58,517 bases of DNA from Gammaproteobacteria bacterium. GTDB lineage: Bacteria > Pseudomonadota > Gammaproteobacteria > Burkholderiales > Sulfuricellaceae. Shown here piece by piece: positions 8,484-17,593 of this stretch. The notes under the pieces were generated by a model. That model saw only the letters and a list, made by a program, of their open reading frames with translations. It had not been told where the DNA came from and ran no database searches. The translations under genes and the position numbers were made by a program. The stretch spans positions 1 through 58,517 of the forward strand of contig JAHJJI010000021.1 of the NCBI GenBank assembly GCA_018823025.1. The letters are read 5' to 3'. Every line of letters begins with the position of its first letter. Positions within the stretch are counted from its first letter, which is position 1.

Positions 8484-9481
8484 GCTGCCATCTCGTTTTC
8501 CATCGTATAAGTATGTCCGGTAGATTCGGCAAAGAAGCGCTCAACGGATTCAAGTTGCTCGCGGGTGGTTAGCAACTGGTTCATGGCATGGCGGAATCCG
8601 GCGGAATCCGGCAGGCCGCGGGTGTACCAGGCAATGTGCTTGCGCGCCATGCGCACGCCGGTGTGTTCGCCGTAGAAGGCGTAAAGTTCATGCAGGTGGC
8701 TGTTCAGCAGGCTGTGAGTTTCAGCTACATCGGGGTGCGGCAGCAACTCGCCGGTTTTCAGGTAATGGGCGATGTCGCGGAAAATCCAGGGTCGGCCCTG
8801 AGCAGCGCGACCGATCATGACGGCATCGGCCTGGGTGTAATCGAGCACGAATTTGGCTTTTTCCGGCGTGGTGATATCGCCGTTGGCAATAACTGGAATG
8901 CCTACCGCAGCCTTGACTGCGGCGATAATGTCGTACTCGGCATCACCGCTGTAGCCGCAGGCGCGGGTGCGGCCATGGATGGCCAGCGCCTGGATGCCGG
9001 AGGTTTCGGCGATGCGCGCTACGTTGATGGCGTTGCGGTTGTCCTTGTCCCAGCCGGTACGAATCTTCAGAGTCACCGGCACGTCCACCGCCTTGACTAC
9101 CGCTTCCAGGATGCGCGCCACCAGCGGTTCGTTCTGTAGCAGTGCTGAACCGGCCATGACGTTGCAGATTTTCTTCGCCGGGCAGCCCATGTTGATGTCG
9201 ATAATCTGTGCGCCGCGGTCCGCATTGTATTTCGCCGCCTCGGCCAGCATATCCGGATCGGCGCCAACGATCTGTACCGACACTGGACCAACCTCGCCTT
9301 CGTGGTTGGCTCGGCGCTTGGTTTTCTCGCTGCCATAGAGCAGGGAATTGGAGGCGACCATCTCAGAAACGGCAAGTCCCGCGCCGAAGCTGCGGCACAG
9401 TTTGCGGAAAGGACGGTCGGTCACCCCTGCCATGGGGGCAACGACCAAATTGCTATTCAGGGAATAGGGGCCGATTTTCAT
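8480..9481 (-). CDS. dusB: tRNA-dihydrouridine synthase B
   Basis: DusB reduces specific uridines in the tRNA D-loop to dihydrouridine using FMN and NADPH. The 333-residue protein has the Dus TIM-barrel. It opens with VVAPMAGVTDRPFRKLCRSF, carries the catalytic-cysteine region INMGCPAKKICNVMAGSALL (about residues 96-115), and has AIHGRTRACGYSG near 169 for substrate/FMN contacts. It is the first gene of the dusB-fis operon. The upstream gap 9482-9801 must hold its promoter. Confidence 0.96.
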   Translation of the reverse strand: MKIGPYSLNSNLVVAPMAGVTDRPFRKLCRSFGAGLAVSEMVASNSLLYGSEKTKRRANHEGEVGPVSVQIVGADPDMLAEAAKYNADRGAQIIDINMGCPAKKICNVMAGSALLQNEPLVARILEAVVKAVDVPVTLKIRTGWDKDNRNAINVARIAETSGIQALAIHGRTRACGYSGDAEYDIIAAVKAAVGIPVIANGDITTPEKAKFVLDYTQADAVMIGRAAQGRPWIFRDIAHYLKTGELLPHPDVAETHSLLNSHLHELYAFYGEHTGVRMARKHIAWYTRGLPDSAGFRHAMNQLLTTREQLESVERFFAESTGHTYTMENEMAA

Positions 9482-9801
9482 TGCTTATTTTTTGAGCGGG
9501 AAGGCCGGTATTGTAATCCCAAACCCGTTGCCGGGAAAGGGATTCACTCAACGAAAAACCACATCTCTGATGGAGGCCGGCAAGCCGGTTTCTGGATAGG
9601 GCCATGCCTTGATGTGGTGCGTGCCATGCCTGCGAGAGGGCGCTTGTCGTGAAGAGGAATGCAGAGTTTAATTCAACCGGTATATGCCCTGCTTTGGTGC
9701 AGGGGTAAAGTGTGGCGCATAGCGTGCTATCGTTTGACCGGGGCAACCCCGCAATATGTGCTTCAATGAATGATGTGCAGCAAAACCTTTTGAGAGCCTC
9801 A
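9482..9801. other. Intergenic gap between divergent dusB and the MarC-family gene
   Basis: No gene is supported in this stretch. It holds two small hairpins: CCGG-CAAG-CCGG (9577-9588) and CCCTGC/GCAGGG (9687-9692 and 9699-9704). An open frame runs through its right end in phase with the MarC-family gene but does not resemble the family, so it is treated as leader. Promoters for both genes must lie here; no convincing -35/-10 pair was found. Confidence 0.5.
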
Positions 9802-10431
9802 ATGTTTGAGACAGCGGGCATTGCCCTGGCAACCTTCTTTGCAACGGTCGCTCCGATAGATGTGGCGGCGATGTTTGCCGCCCTGACGGCAACAGCCGCC
9901 CATTCGGAGCGGCGTTCTATCGCTATCCGCGGGATCGTGATCGCCACCGTGATCCTGCTGGTGTTTGCACTGCTCGGGAAATTTCTGCTGGCCGGAATGG
10001 GGATTTCTCTGGCGGCGCTGAGGACAGCTGGAGGTATCTTGCTGCTACTGATCAGCATCGATATGGTGTTCGCGCGCACCTCCGGCGCCACTTCGACGAC
10101 GGATGAGGAGGACCGGGAGGCTGAACACAAGCACGACATTGCCGTATTTCCGCTTGCCACTCCCCTGATCGCCGGCCCTGGCGCCATCGGGGCGGCTATC
10201 CTGCTGATGGCGAATGCCGAGGGGCATGTCACGCATCAGCTGATCGTCCTGGCCGCCCTGCTGGCAGTGATGCTGGCCACCTTCGTCGCCATGCTGACCG
10301 CCAGCCAGCTCCACCGTTTCCTTGGCGTAACGGGCATGCAGGTGATCAACCGGATTTTCGGCATCCTGCTGTCTGCCCTGGCGGTGCAGTTTGTGTTCGA
10401 CGGGATCGCACAGAGCGGGTTGCTTGGATAG
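9802..10431 (+). CDS. MarC/UPF0056 family membrane protein
   Basis: This is a six-helix inner-membrane protein of the MarC family, whose function remains unclear (the early link to multiple antibiotic resistance was not upheld). Hydrophobic segments begin at FETAGIALATFFATVAPIDV and recur to the C-terminus. The loop AVFPLATPLIAGPGAIGAA is a strong family signature (the conserved P-L-I-x-G-P-G motif). An acidic loop rich in D/E and H sits between helices 3 and 4. I chose the ATG at 9802 because the first helix starts there and a GAGAG lies 8 bases upstream; ATG 9766 and a start at 9712 are in frame alternatives. It stands alone, facing away from dusB. Confidence 0.85.
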   Translation: MFETAGIALATFFATVAPIDVAAMFAALTATAAHSERRSIAIRGIVIATVILLVFALLGKFLLAGMGISLAALRTAGGILLLLISIDMVFARTSGATSTTDEEDREAEHKHDIAVFPLATPLIAGPGAIGAAILLMANAEGHVTHQLIVLAALLAVMLATFVAMLTASQLHRFLGVTGMQVINRIFGILLSALAVQFVFDGIAQSGLLG

Positions 10432-10482
10432 GGCTTCGTCTCCGGAAAAACAATCCGAAGTTGACCCCTCTCGATTGCCGGA

Positions 10483-11100
10483 TTAGAGCTTTTCCATAAG
10501 CGGCTGTTTCTTTTTCTGAAACTCTTCTTCGGTGATGATTCCATCCTTTCGTAGATTTTGTAATTCTCGTAGCTTTTGGCTTACGGACTCATTTGAGGTC
10601 GATTGGGATGCGGGAAGCGTGGCCATTTGCACATCAAGCGGTGCCAAATCATTATCTGAAATTGACGATGCAATCAGCTTCGACTCTAATACGCCAGCTC
10701 GCCCAGTGATTTCGTCTACCTGTTGCAACAAACTTCTTGCCATCCACATTCCCATCTTTACTTCTTGCCATACGAAATAGTTCTTTTCTGCCTCAACAGG
10801 CAAAGAAAAGCTTGAAACATTCTCAGCGTGGGATTCGATATTATATTTCCCTGGCAAGAGGTTTAACCTGAAATATGTTTGTGCTGCCGTCTGGCCCAAG
10901 GCTTTTCCATTAACAGATACTGTCATCGGTATTGCGGCACCCATACTTTCGTTGCGATAGATGTACAAAGATGCTTTGTTTGGAACGGGTGAAAAATCCT
11001 TCGCCTTGGTGTCTTGATCCAATGGTGCCATTGGAACTGAAGCGCATCCTGTTAGCAGCAGGACCAAAACAGACACAAATATTCCTACGGTATTTTTCAT
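10483..11100 (-). CDS. DUF2846-type lipoprotein with C-terminal SHOCT domain
   Basis: The product is a predicted lipoprotein of 205 residues: a hydrophobic signal ends in the lipobox LTGC (Cys19). Residues about 35-130 resemble DUF2846, with SLYIYRNESMGAAIP and a PGKYNIES-type strand. The last 30 residues form a SHOCT helix pair (LRELQNLRKDGIITEEEFQKK), a short oligomerisation module found at the ends of many unrelated proteins. Function is unknown; an envelope stress or surface role is only a guess. Its DNA is visibly richer in A+T than its neighbours, and it is isolated between unrelated genes, which suggests horizontal gain. Confidence 0.75.
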   Translation of the reverse strand: MKNTVGIFVSVLVLLLTGCASVPMAPLDQDTKAKDFSPVPNKASLYIYRNESMGAAIPMTVSVNGKALGQTAAQTYFRLNLLPGKYNIESHAENVSSFSLPVEAEKNYFVWQEVKMGMWMARSLLQQVDEITGRAGVLESKLIASSISDNDLAPLDVQMATLPASQSTSNESVSQKLRELQNLRKDGIITEEEFQKKKQPLMEKL

Positions 11101-11273
11101 GCGTACATCTCCCTTGTTGAAAGCGCTAACTTGAAGAAGTGGTCACCCAAAAGTCTCCGGAAAACACAGCTATGGTAAAAGGTGTCGAAGTCGGATTGTT
11201 TTAAGTGGCTCTGCCCTGTCTCCAGCCCTATTCCGGACCCCATGTTTCGATCGCTATGTATGTAGTCAGGTGA

Positions 11274-11891
11274 TCAAAACCCCAGGCTAGTCAGCAGGTC
11301 GTCCACTTCCTCCTGCCCGTTCACGATATCAGTGCGCCCTTCTTTTTTGACGACCGGGCCGTTAAGCAGGCTGTCGTTTTTGGTGTCGTCAGCCGGTTTG
11401 CTGATGAGAAGGATATGCACCAGTTGGTGCTCCAGCTCCTGGGTGAGCTGGGAGATTTTCTTGATGACCTGGCCGGTGAGATCCTGAAAATCCTGGGCCA
11501 TCAGGATTTCCGTGAGTTGCGATGAGGTTTCCCGGGTGTGGCTGGGAATTTCGGAGAGAAAGGCGTGCATTTTTTCGCCGATGCGCTGGCGTTCTCCATC
11601 CCCCTGGGCATTTCGCCATTCATTGGCCAGTTCCTGGGCTTCAGTTCCCATCTTTTCCTGCAGGGGTTGAGCCTTTTCCACGGCGTTGATCACTCGCTGG
11701 GCGGCCTGCTCGGTAAGCTGGGCAATGTAGCTGAGACGATCCTGAGTGTCCGGCAGTTCGCCGACCAGGTTCTGGATTGCCTCGTCGCAGCCAAGTTCTC
11801 GCAGGGTTTCATGGAGCTGGCGTATCAGATGGCCGAGTTCGTTGTAGCTGGATTCGTTGACCGTTGCGGGGTGTTGCGATTCGTCGTTCAT
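11274..11891 (-). CDS. cheZ: Chemotaxis protein phosphatase CheZ
   Basis: CheZ dephosphorylates CheY-P and so ends the motor-switching signal. The 205-residue protein carries the catalytic segment MAQDFQDLTGQVIKKI, with Asp137 and Gln141 at the positions of the E. coli Asp143/Gln147 pair. A long helical region precedes it. The extreme C-terminus, EVDDLLTSLGF, is the CheY-docking helix, joined by a flexible linker of about 30 residues. Both halves are thus intact. No cheY, cheA or flagellar gene is nearby, so cheZ is an orphan here; polA lies 91 bases upstream on the same strand. Confidence 0.92.
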   Translation of the reverse strand: MNDESQHPATVNESSYNELGHLIRQLHETLRELGCDEAIQNLVGELPDTQDRLSYIAQLTEQAAQRVINAVEKAQPLQEKMGTEAQELANEWRNAQGDGERQRIGEKMHAFLSEIPSHTRETSSQLTEILMAQDFQDLTGQVIKKISQLTQELEHQLVHILLISKPADDTKNDSLLNGPVVKKEGRTDIVNGQEEVDDLLTSLGF

Positions 11892-11982
11892 GCGGCAGCC
11901 TTTATTATTTTGTCATTATTAGGGCAGTTTGCCAGCTTTTTCGCGGCACGGCTACTCGTTCGTCATGGTTCTGGCGCCTGTT

Positions 11983-14703
11983 TCAGTGCGCCTGCTCCCA
12001 GTTCGGCCCCTCCCCCACATCCACCACCAGCGGTACGGCGAGCTGCGCTACACCGCACATCAGGCCGGGCAGTTCGCGCCGGACGGTTTCCAGTTCGGCG
12101 TCCGGCACTTCCAGCACCAGTTCGTCATGCACCTGCATGATGATCAGGCTTTGCATGCGGTTTTTCTCCAGCCAGCCCTGCACCGCGATCATGGCGAGCT
12201 TGATCAGGTCGGCGGCGGTGCCCTGCATCGGCGCGTTGATCGCGGCGCGTTCGGCGGCTTGGCGGCGCATGCCGTTGGCGCCGCTGATTTCCGGCAGCCA
12301 TAGCCTGCGCCCGAATACGGTTTCGACGTAGCCCTGCGCCTTGGCTGCTTCTCGGGTGCGCTCCATGTACCGGGCCACGCCGGGGTAGCGGGCGAAATAG
12401 CGTTCCATGTAGGACTGGGCGGCGGAGCGCTCGATGCCCAACTGCGAGGCCAGGCCGAATGCGGACATGCCGTAGATCAGCCCGAAGTTGATCACCTTGG
12501 CGTAGCGGCGCTGCTCACTGCTGACTTCGGCCGGCGTGGCGCCGAAAACTTCCGCTGCGGTGGCGCGGTGGATGTCCTCGCCGGCGGCGAAAGCCTTGAG
12601 CAGGCTTTCGTCACCCGACAGGTGGGCCATGATCCGGAGTTCGATCTGCGAGTAGTCGGCGGCGATGATGTGGCTGCCCGGCGTGGCGATGAAGGCTTCA
12701 CGAATGCGCCGCCCTTCCTGGGAACGCACCGGAATGTTCTGCAGGTTGGGGTCGGAACTGGCCAGCCGGCCGGTGACCGCCACGGCCTGATTGTAGCGGG
12801 TGTGGACGCGGCCGGTTTGCGGGTCGACCATGCGCGGCAGCTTGTCGGTGTAGGTGGATTTGAGCTTGGCGACGCCGCGGTATTCCAGCAGCACCTTGGG
12901 CAATGGGTAGTCCAGCGCCAGCTCCTGCAGTACGTCCTCGTCGGTGGAGGGGGCGCCGCTCGGGGTTTTCTTTTTCACCGGCAGCTTGAGCTGATCGAAC
13001 AGGATTTCCTGGATCTGCTTGGGGGAATTGAGGTTGAACGGTTGGCCCGCCAGCAGGTGCGCTTCCTTCTCCAGCCGCAACATGCTGGTGCCGAGTTCGT
13101 GGCTTTGCTGGGCAAGCAGTTGGGTATCCAGCAGCACCCCGTTGCGCTCTACGGTAAACAGCACGTCGAGCAGGGGCATTTCGATGTGGCGATAAACGAA
13201 GTCCAGCCTGTCGTTGGGAGAGATCTGCGGGTACAGGTTCTGGTGCAGTTGCAGGGTGATGTCAGCGTCCTCGGCGGCATAGCGGGTAGCAGTTTCGAGG
13301 TCGACCTGGTCGAATCCGATCTGCTTGGCGCCCTTGCCGGCGACCTCGGCGTAGGTAATGGTCTTGGCGCCAAGGTGGCGCAGCGCCATGGAGTCCATGT
13401 CGTGGGGCTTGTGGCTTTCGAGCACGTAGGATTGCAGCAGAGTGTCGTGGACGATGCCGTCGAGAAGGATGCCGTGGTTGGCGAACACGTGCTTGTCATA
13501 CTTGAGATTCTGCCCGAGCTTGGGCCGGGATTTGCTCTCCAGCAGGGGTTTTAGCCGGTTCAGCACCATTTCCCGATCAAGCTGCTGCGGTACGCCGGCG
13601 TAGTGGTGGCCGAGCGGGATATAGGCGGCAAGATGGGCCTCGGTGGCCAGCGAAATGCCGACAATCTGCGCTGCCAGCGGGTCGAGGCTAGTGGTTTCGG
13701 TATCCACAGAAATCAGTTCGGCGTCGGCGATTTTCTCCAGCCAGCGGTCGAGCGCCTCTTGCGTAAGCACGGTTTCGTAGCTGGCTGGCGGCTGAAAATT
13801 CAGCTCGCCCGCCGATGGTTGTACGCTGCCAACCGAAGGCTGTGCGCTGATCTCTGATGACAACTCCCTCAGCCAGGTCTTGAACTCGCAGCGCTCGAAC
13901 AGTTCGATCAGCTTGGGCGTGTCCGGCGGTTGCGGGCCAAGTTCGGTCAGTTCCACCGGCAGCACCACGTCGCACTTGATGGTGACCAGTTCCCTGCCCT
14001 TGGGCAGCCAGTCCAGGGTGTTGCGCAGGTTTTCGCCAACCACGCCGCCGATTTCGTTGGCATGGGCGATCAGGTTATCGAGCGAGCCATACTGGGCCAG
14101 CCATTTCACGGCCGTCTTCGGGCCGACCTTGTCCACTCCCGGCACGCCGTCTACCGCGTCGCCGACCAGGGAGAGGTAATCGACGATGCGGGTGGCGGGC
14201 ACGCCGAACTTGGTTTCGACCCCGGCTTCGTCGAGCTTTTCGTTACTCATGGTGTTGACCAGCGTCACGTGCGGATTGACCAGCTGCGCCATGTCCTTGT
14301 CACCGGTCGAGATCACGGTGCGGATGCCCTGGCGCCAAGCCAGCTCGGACAGGGTGCCGATGACGTCGTCGGCCTCTACCCCGTCTACCATCAACAGCGG
14401 CCAGCCCATGGCGCGGATCGCTTCGTGCAGCGGCTCGATCTGGCGCGCCAGGTCATCCGGCATCGGCGGGCGGTGGGCCTTGTATTCCGGGTAGAGGTCG
14501 TCGCGGAAGGTTTTCCCCTTGGCGTCGAACACACAGGCGCTATAATCGGCGTTATAATCCTTGTGCAGGCGGCGCAGCATGTTGAGCACGCCGTAGATCG
14601 CGCCAGTCGGCTCGTTGTGGCGGTTGCGCAGATCCGGCAGCGCGTGAAATGCGCGGTACAGGTAAGACGATCCATCCACCAGCAGCAGCGTTTTAGTTTC
14701 CAT
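11983..14703 (-). CDS. polA: DNA polymerase I
   Basis: PolA fills gaps and removes RNA primers. The 906-residue protein has three domains. The 5'-3' exonuclease starts at LLVDGSSYLYRAFHALP. The 3'-5' proofreading domain has ISVDTETTSLD near residue 334, so the DEDD acids appear retained. The polymerase domain has motif A DYSQIELRIMAHLSGDES (about residue 683) and motif C MQVHDELVLEVP near the end. The ATG at 14703 is only 17 bases from the divergent LOG-family start, so their promoters must overlap each other's coding sequences. Confidence 0.97.
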   Translation of the reverse strand: METKTLLLVDGSSYLYRAFHALPDLRNRHNEPTGAIYGVLNMLRRLHKDYNADYSACVFDAKGKTFRDDLYPEYKAHRPPMPDDLARQIEPLHEAIRAMGWPLLMVDGVEADDVIGTLSELAWRQGIRTVISTGDKDMAQLVNPHVTLVNTMSNEKLDEAGVETKFGVPATRIVDYLSLVGDAVDGVPGVDKVGPKTAVKWLAQYGSLDNLIAHANEIGGVVGENLRNTLDWLPKGRELVTIKCDVVLPVELTELGPQPPDTPKLIELFERCEFKTWLRELSSEISAQPSVGSVQPSAGELNFQPPASYETVLTQEALDRWLEKIADAELISVDTETTSLDPLAAQIVGISLATEAHLAAYIPLGHHYAGVPQQLDREMVLNRLKPLLESKSRPKLGQNLKYDKHVFANHGILLDGIVHDTLLQSYVLESHKPHDMDSMALRHLGAKTITYAEVAGKGAKQIGFDQVDLETATRYAAEDADITLQLHQNLYPQISPNDRLDFVYRHIEMPLLDVLFTVERNGVLLDTQLLAQQSHELGTSMLRLEKEAHLLAGQPFNLNSPKQIQEILFDQLKLPVKKKTPSGAPSTDEDVLQELALDYPLPKVLLEYRGVAKLKSTYTDKLPRMVDPQTGRVHTRYNQAVAVTGRLASSDPNLQNIPVRSQEGRRIREAFIATPGSHIIAADYSQIELRIMAHLSGDESLLKAFAAGEDIHRATAAEVFGATPAEVSSEQRRYAKVINFGLIYGMSAFGLASQLGIERSAAQSYMERYFARYPGVARYMERTREAAKAQGYVETVFGRRLWLPEISGANGMRRQAAERAAINAPMQGTAADLIKLAMIAVQGWLEKNRMQSLIIMQVHDELVLEVPDAELETVRRELPGLMCGVAQLAVPLVVDVGEGPNWEQAH

Positions 14704-14720
14704 ATTGCGGTTAAACCTTT

Positions 14721-15449
14721 ATGAACGGCTCAGAAAAAATTCCCAAAATGCAGGGCGCGGACATAGCCGGGCACGCTTATTCAGCCAGGGAATCCTGGCG
14801 CGTGTTCGAGATTATGGCAGAATTCGTCGAAGCGACGGAGCGCCTGAGTTGTATCCGTCCGGCGGTTAGCGTTTTCGGCAGCGCCCGCACCTCCGTCGAT
14901 CATGCTTATTACAAGCTGACCGAGGAAATTTCCCGGCAGCTGTCCGATGCCGGCTTCAGCGTGATTTCCGGCGGTGGCCCGGGCATTATGGAAGCGGCCA
15001 ACAAGGGCGCTTTTTTCGGCAAGTCCCCCAGCGTCGGCCTGAACATCCAGCTGCCGTTCGAGCAGCACACCAACCCCTACCAGAACATCAGCCAGACCTT
15101 CCGCCATTTTTTCGCGCGCAAGGTGATGTTCGTCAAGTTCGCCACGGCCTACGTCGTGATGCCCGGTGGCTTCGGTACCCTGGACGAACTGATGGAGGCG
15201 CTGACACTGGTGCAGACCGGCAAGACCCGCAAGATCCCGATCATCCTGGTGCATGGGTCCTACTGGCGCGGTCTGGTGGACTGGTTCAGGGATACCCTGG
15301 TCAAGGAAGGAACGATCAACGCGGACGATCTGGATCTGATCCAGATCATCGACGAGCCCAAGGACGTGGTGGACGCGATCTTCAAGTACTATGAAACTCG
15401 TGGTTTCGAGCCTTCCCCCGCCGAGCGCGAAATGCTGCTCAGTCTGTAA
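14721..15449 (+). CDS. LOG-family protein (TIGR00730-type Rossmann fold)
   Basis: This is a 242-residue lysine-decarboxylase-like (LOG) protein. The two nucleotide-binding signatures are present: SGGGPGIMEAANKGA (about residues 87-101) and MPGGFGTLDELMEA (about 148-161). Characterised members hydrolyse nucleoside 5'-monophosphates, including cytokinin ribotides, at the N-glycosidic bond; several bacterial ones act as general nucleotide 5'-monophosphate nucleosidases. It is divergent from polA and precedes the DUF2782 gene, an arrangement common in Betaproteobacteria. Confidence 0.88.
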   Translation: MNGSEKIPKMQGADIAGHAYSARESWRVFEIMAEFVEATERLSCIRPAVSVFGSARTSVDHAYYKLTEEISRQLSDAGFSVISGGGPGIMEAANKGAFFGKSPSVGLNIQLPFEQHTNPYQNISQTFRHFFARKVMFVKFATAYVVMPGGFGTLDELMEALTLVQTGKTRKIPIILVHGSYWRGLVDWFRDTLVKEGTINADDLDLIQIIDEPKDVVDAIFKYYETRGFEPSPAEREMLLSL

Positions 15450-15461
15450 GCCCTTCAAATG

Positions 15462-15467
15462 TATAAT
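15462..15467 (+). promoter_or_regulatory. Candidate -10 box for the DUF2782-thrB unit
   Basis: A consensus TATAAT lies 24 bases ahead of the DUF2782 start codon, with an AAGGA ribosome-binding site between (15481-15485). The -35 region is not convincing. Confidence 0.5.
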
Positions 15468-15491
15468 GGCCACCCGTTTTAAGGAAAAAAT

Positions 15492-15836
15492 ATGCGCGCC
15501 CTCATTGCTACATTGCTGCTAGTCTTGGCCCTGCCGGTTTATGCCGAGGGAGCCAAACCCCTGCCGAAGGATCTGCAGCCGATTCCGGAGCCGCCTGCGG
15601 CGCCCGCCGGCATGGAGCTTGACCCGGCTTTCGAACCGCAGGTGACTATCATCAAGCGCGGCGAGGAAAAGGTTGAGGAATACCGCATCGGCGGCAAGCT
15701 GTACATGCTGAAAGTTACGCCACCCCATGGTGTGTCCTATTACCTGGTTGATCACAAGGGCGATGGGCAATTCTCCCGGCAGGACAATCTGGACTCCGGT
15801 GTGCGCGTGCCGCAGTGGGTGTTGATCCGGTTTTAG
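15492..15836 (+). CDS. DUF2782 family exported protein
   Basis: The product is a 114-residue protein with a clear signal peptide (MRALIATLLLVLALPVYA, cleaved near residue 18-20), then a proline-rich linker and a compact C-terminal domain with QVTIIKRGEEKVEEYRIGG and YMLKVTPPHGVSYYLVD. This matches the DUF2782 family of Beta/Gammaproteobacteria, often found between polA and thrB. Function is unknown; a periplasmic location is predicted. The ATG is supported by AAGGA nine bases upstream. Confidence 0.82.
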   Translation: MRALIATLLLVLALPVYAEGAKPLPKDLQPIPEPPAAPAGMELDPAFEPQVTIIKRGEEKVEEYRIGGKLYMLKVTPPHGVSYYLVDHKGDGQFSRQDNLDSGVRVPQWVLIRF

Positions 15837-15854
15837 GGGCCAGATCGTCAAAGC

Positions 15855-16802
15855 ATGTCAGTATTTACTACCGTTTCCAGGGATGAACTTGCCGTTTGGC
15901 TGAAGAATTATTCTTTGGGCGGCCTGGTCGATTTGCAGGGTATTTCTGCGGGCATCGAAAACACTAATTATTTCGTCACCACCAGTCATGCGCGCTACGT
16001 GCTGACTCTGTTTGAAAAGCTCACCCGCGAAGAGCTGCCGTTTTTTCTCGACCTGCTCGACCATCTTGCTTCTCACGGCATTCCCTGTCCGCGGCCGATC
16101 GCCAGTTTGGACAACAGTTTTCTCGGTGAGTTGAACGGCAAGCCGGCCTGCATCGTCAGCTGCCTTGAGGGCAAGTCGCTGGAGCAGTCGAATGCGCAAC
16201 ACTGCGGCCAGGTCGGCGAAATGCTCGCTGACATGCACCTTGCTGGTCGTTCCTATAAGGTCGAAATGCCGAACCCGCGCGGCCCGGCTTGGTGGAAGGC
16301 GACCGCGCCGCAGGTTCTGCCCAGGCTTACGGCCGAGGACAGTGCGCTGCTCAGCCAGGAAATCACCCACCAGTCCGGCTTCCGTTTCGTGGATCTGCCG
16401 CGAGGCGTGATCCACGGCGACCTGTTCCGCGATAATGTCTTGTTCAAGGATGATACCCTGAGTGGCGCGATCGATTTTTACTACGCATGTAGCGATGCCT
16501 GGCTTTACGACCTGGCGATTACGGTGAACGACTGGTGCGTCACTGAAGATGGATCACTGGATAGTGAGCGAACTGCAGCCATGCTGCAAGCCTATCATGG
16601 TACCCGCCCCCTCTCCGAAATGGAGCAGCAGGCATGGCCGACCATGCTGCGCGCGGGAGCCCTGCGTTTCTGGTTGTCGCGGCTTTACGATTTACATTTC
16701 CCACGCCCGGGTGAACTCACTCATGCCAAAGACCCCGGCCATTTTCGACGTATCCTGCAGTGGCATGTGGCGACGCCGTCGGAACTTCAGCATTTATTGT
16801 AA
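15855..16802 (+). CDS. thrB: Homoserine kinase (aminoglycoside phosphotransferase-like type)
   Basis: ThrB phosphorylates homoserine on the way to threonine. This 315-residue protein is the choline-kinase/APH-fold type used by many Betaproteobacteria and pseudomonads, not the GHMP-kinase type of E. coli. It starts [16 protein letters not shown]. It keeps [13 protein letters not shown] in the nucleotide loop, the catalytic loop [13 protein letters not shown] (about residues 183-195) and the metal-binding IDFYYA (about 206-211). It begins 18 bases after the DUF2782 gene and is followed 10 bases later by a membrane protein gene, so the three are probably one operon. Confidence 0.95.
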   Translation: MSVFTTVSRDELAVWLKNYSLGGLVDLQGISAGIENTNYFVTTSHARYVLTLFEKLTREELPFFLDLLDHLASHGIPCPRPIASLDNSFLGELNGKPACIVSCLEGKSLEQSNAQHCGQVGEMLADMHLAGRSYKVEMPNPRGPAWWKATAPQVLPRLTAEDSALLSQEITHQSGFRFVDLPRGVIHGDLFRDNVLFKDDTLSGAIDFYYACSDAWLYDLAITVNDWCVTEDGSLDSERTAAMLQAYHGTRPLSEMEQQAWPTMLRAGALRFWLSRLYDLHFPRPGELTHAKDPGHFRRILQWHVATPSELQHLL

Positions 16803-16812
16803 GGAATTAAGC

Positions 16813-17574
16813 ATGGAAATTCGTAAAGCGGATGCTGGACAGGGTTGGCGGTGGATCGCTGATGGTTTCGGCCTGTTCAGGAAAAATCCACCGATCTGGA
16901 TTACGTTGTTTGTTATTTATTTCCTGATCGTCATCGTGGTTTCCATCGTTCCCGTGGTGGGGCCGCTGGTGATGACGCTGCTGGCGCCGGTGTTTACCGC
17001 GGGCTTCATGCTGGCCTGTCGGGACGTGGAGGCGGATGAAGAGCTTGAACTGGGCTATCTGATAGCCGGATTCAAGCACAACACCGGCCAACTCATCACC
17101 GTGGGCGGTATTTATCTGGTGGGTTCGATCACCATCCTGGGTCTGATGATGATGGCCGGCGGCGGCTCCATTCTAGGTTCTGCGGCGCTGGGTCAGATGC
17201 AGGGCGCTGAACCGACCGAGGCGATGGTGGGTGCGATGGGCGGAATGCTGGTCGCCCTGCTGGTGGCCATGGCGTTATTGGTTCCGCTGCTGATGGCGTA
17301 CTGGTTCGCCCCGGCGCTGGTGGTGTTGCGCAACATGACGGCCATGGATGCGATGAAGCTGAGTTTTGTGGGTTGCCTGCGCAATATGTGGCCGTTTCTG
17401 GTTTACGGGGTGATCGCCTTTATCCTGATGATGATCGCCATGATTCCTTTCGGTCTCGGCATGCTGATTCTGGTGCCGGTGCTGAACGCCTCGATCTATT
17501 TGGGCTACAAGGATATCTTTCCGGCTGAGCCGGAGCCGGAGCCGGAAGCCGAAGCGCCTGTATTGCCGGCGTAA
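16813..17574 (+). CDS. BPSS1780-type multi-pass membrane protein
   Basis: The 253-residue protein begins MEIRKADAGQGWRWIADGF, the N-terminal signature of the BPSS1780/DUF2189-like family of betaproteobacterial membrane proteins. It then has about five to six hydrophobic segments, starting at IWITLFVIYFLIVIVVSIVP. The tail is a low-complexity Pro-Glu run. Function is unknown. I chose the ATG at 16813 because the family signature starts there and AAGGAA lies just upstream (16801-16806), although the frame is open for longer. It directly follows thrB. Confidence 0.8.
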   Translation: MEIRKADAGQGWRWIADGFGLFRKNPPIWITLFVIYFLIVIVVSIVPVVGPLVMTLLAPVFTAGFMLACRDVEADEELELGYLIAGFKHNTGQLITVGGIYLVGSITILGLMMMAGGGSILGSAALGQMQGAEPTEAMVGAMGGMLVALLVAMALLVPLLMAYWFAPALVVLRNMTAMDAMKLSFVGCLRNMWPFLVYGVIAFILMMIAMIPFGLGMLILVPVLNASIYLGYKDIFPAEPEPEPEAEAPVLPA

Positions 17575-17593
17575 TCCTCCCTTCCGTTCACGC

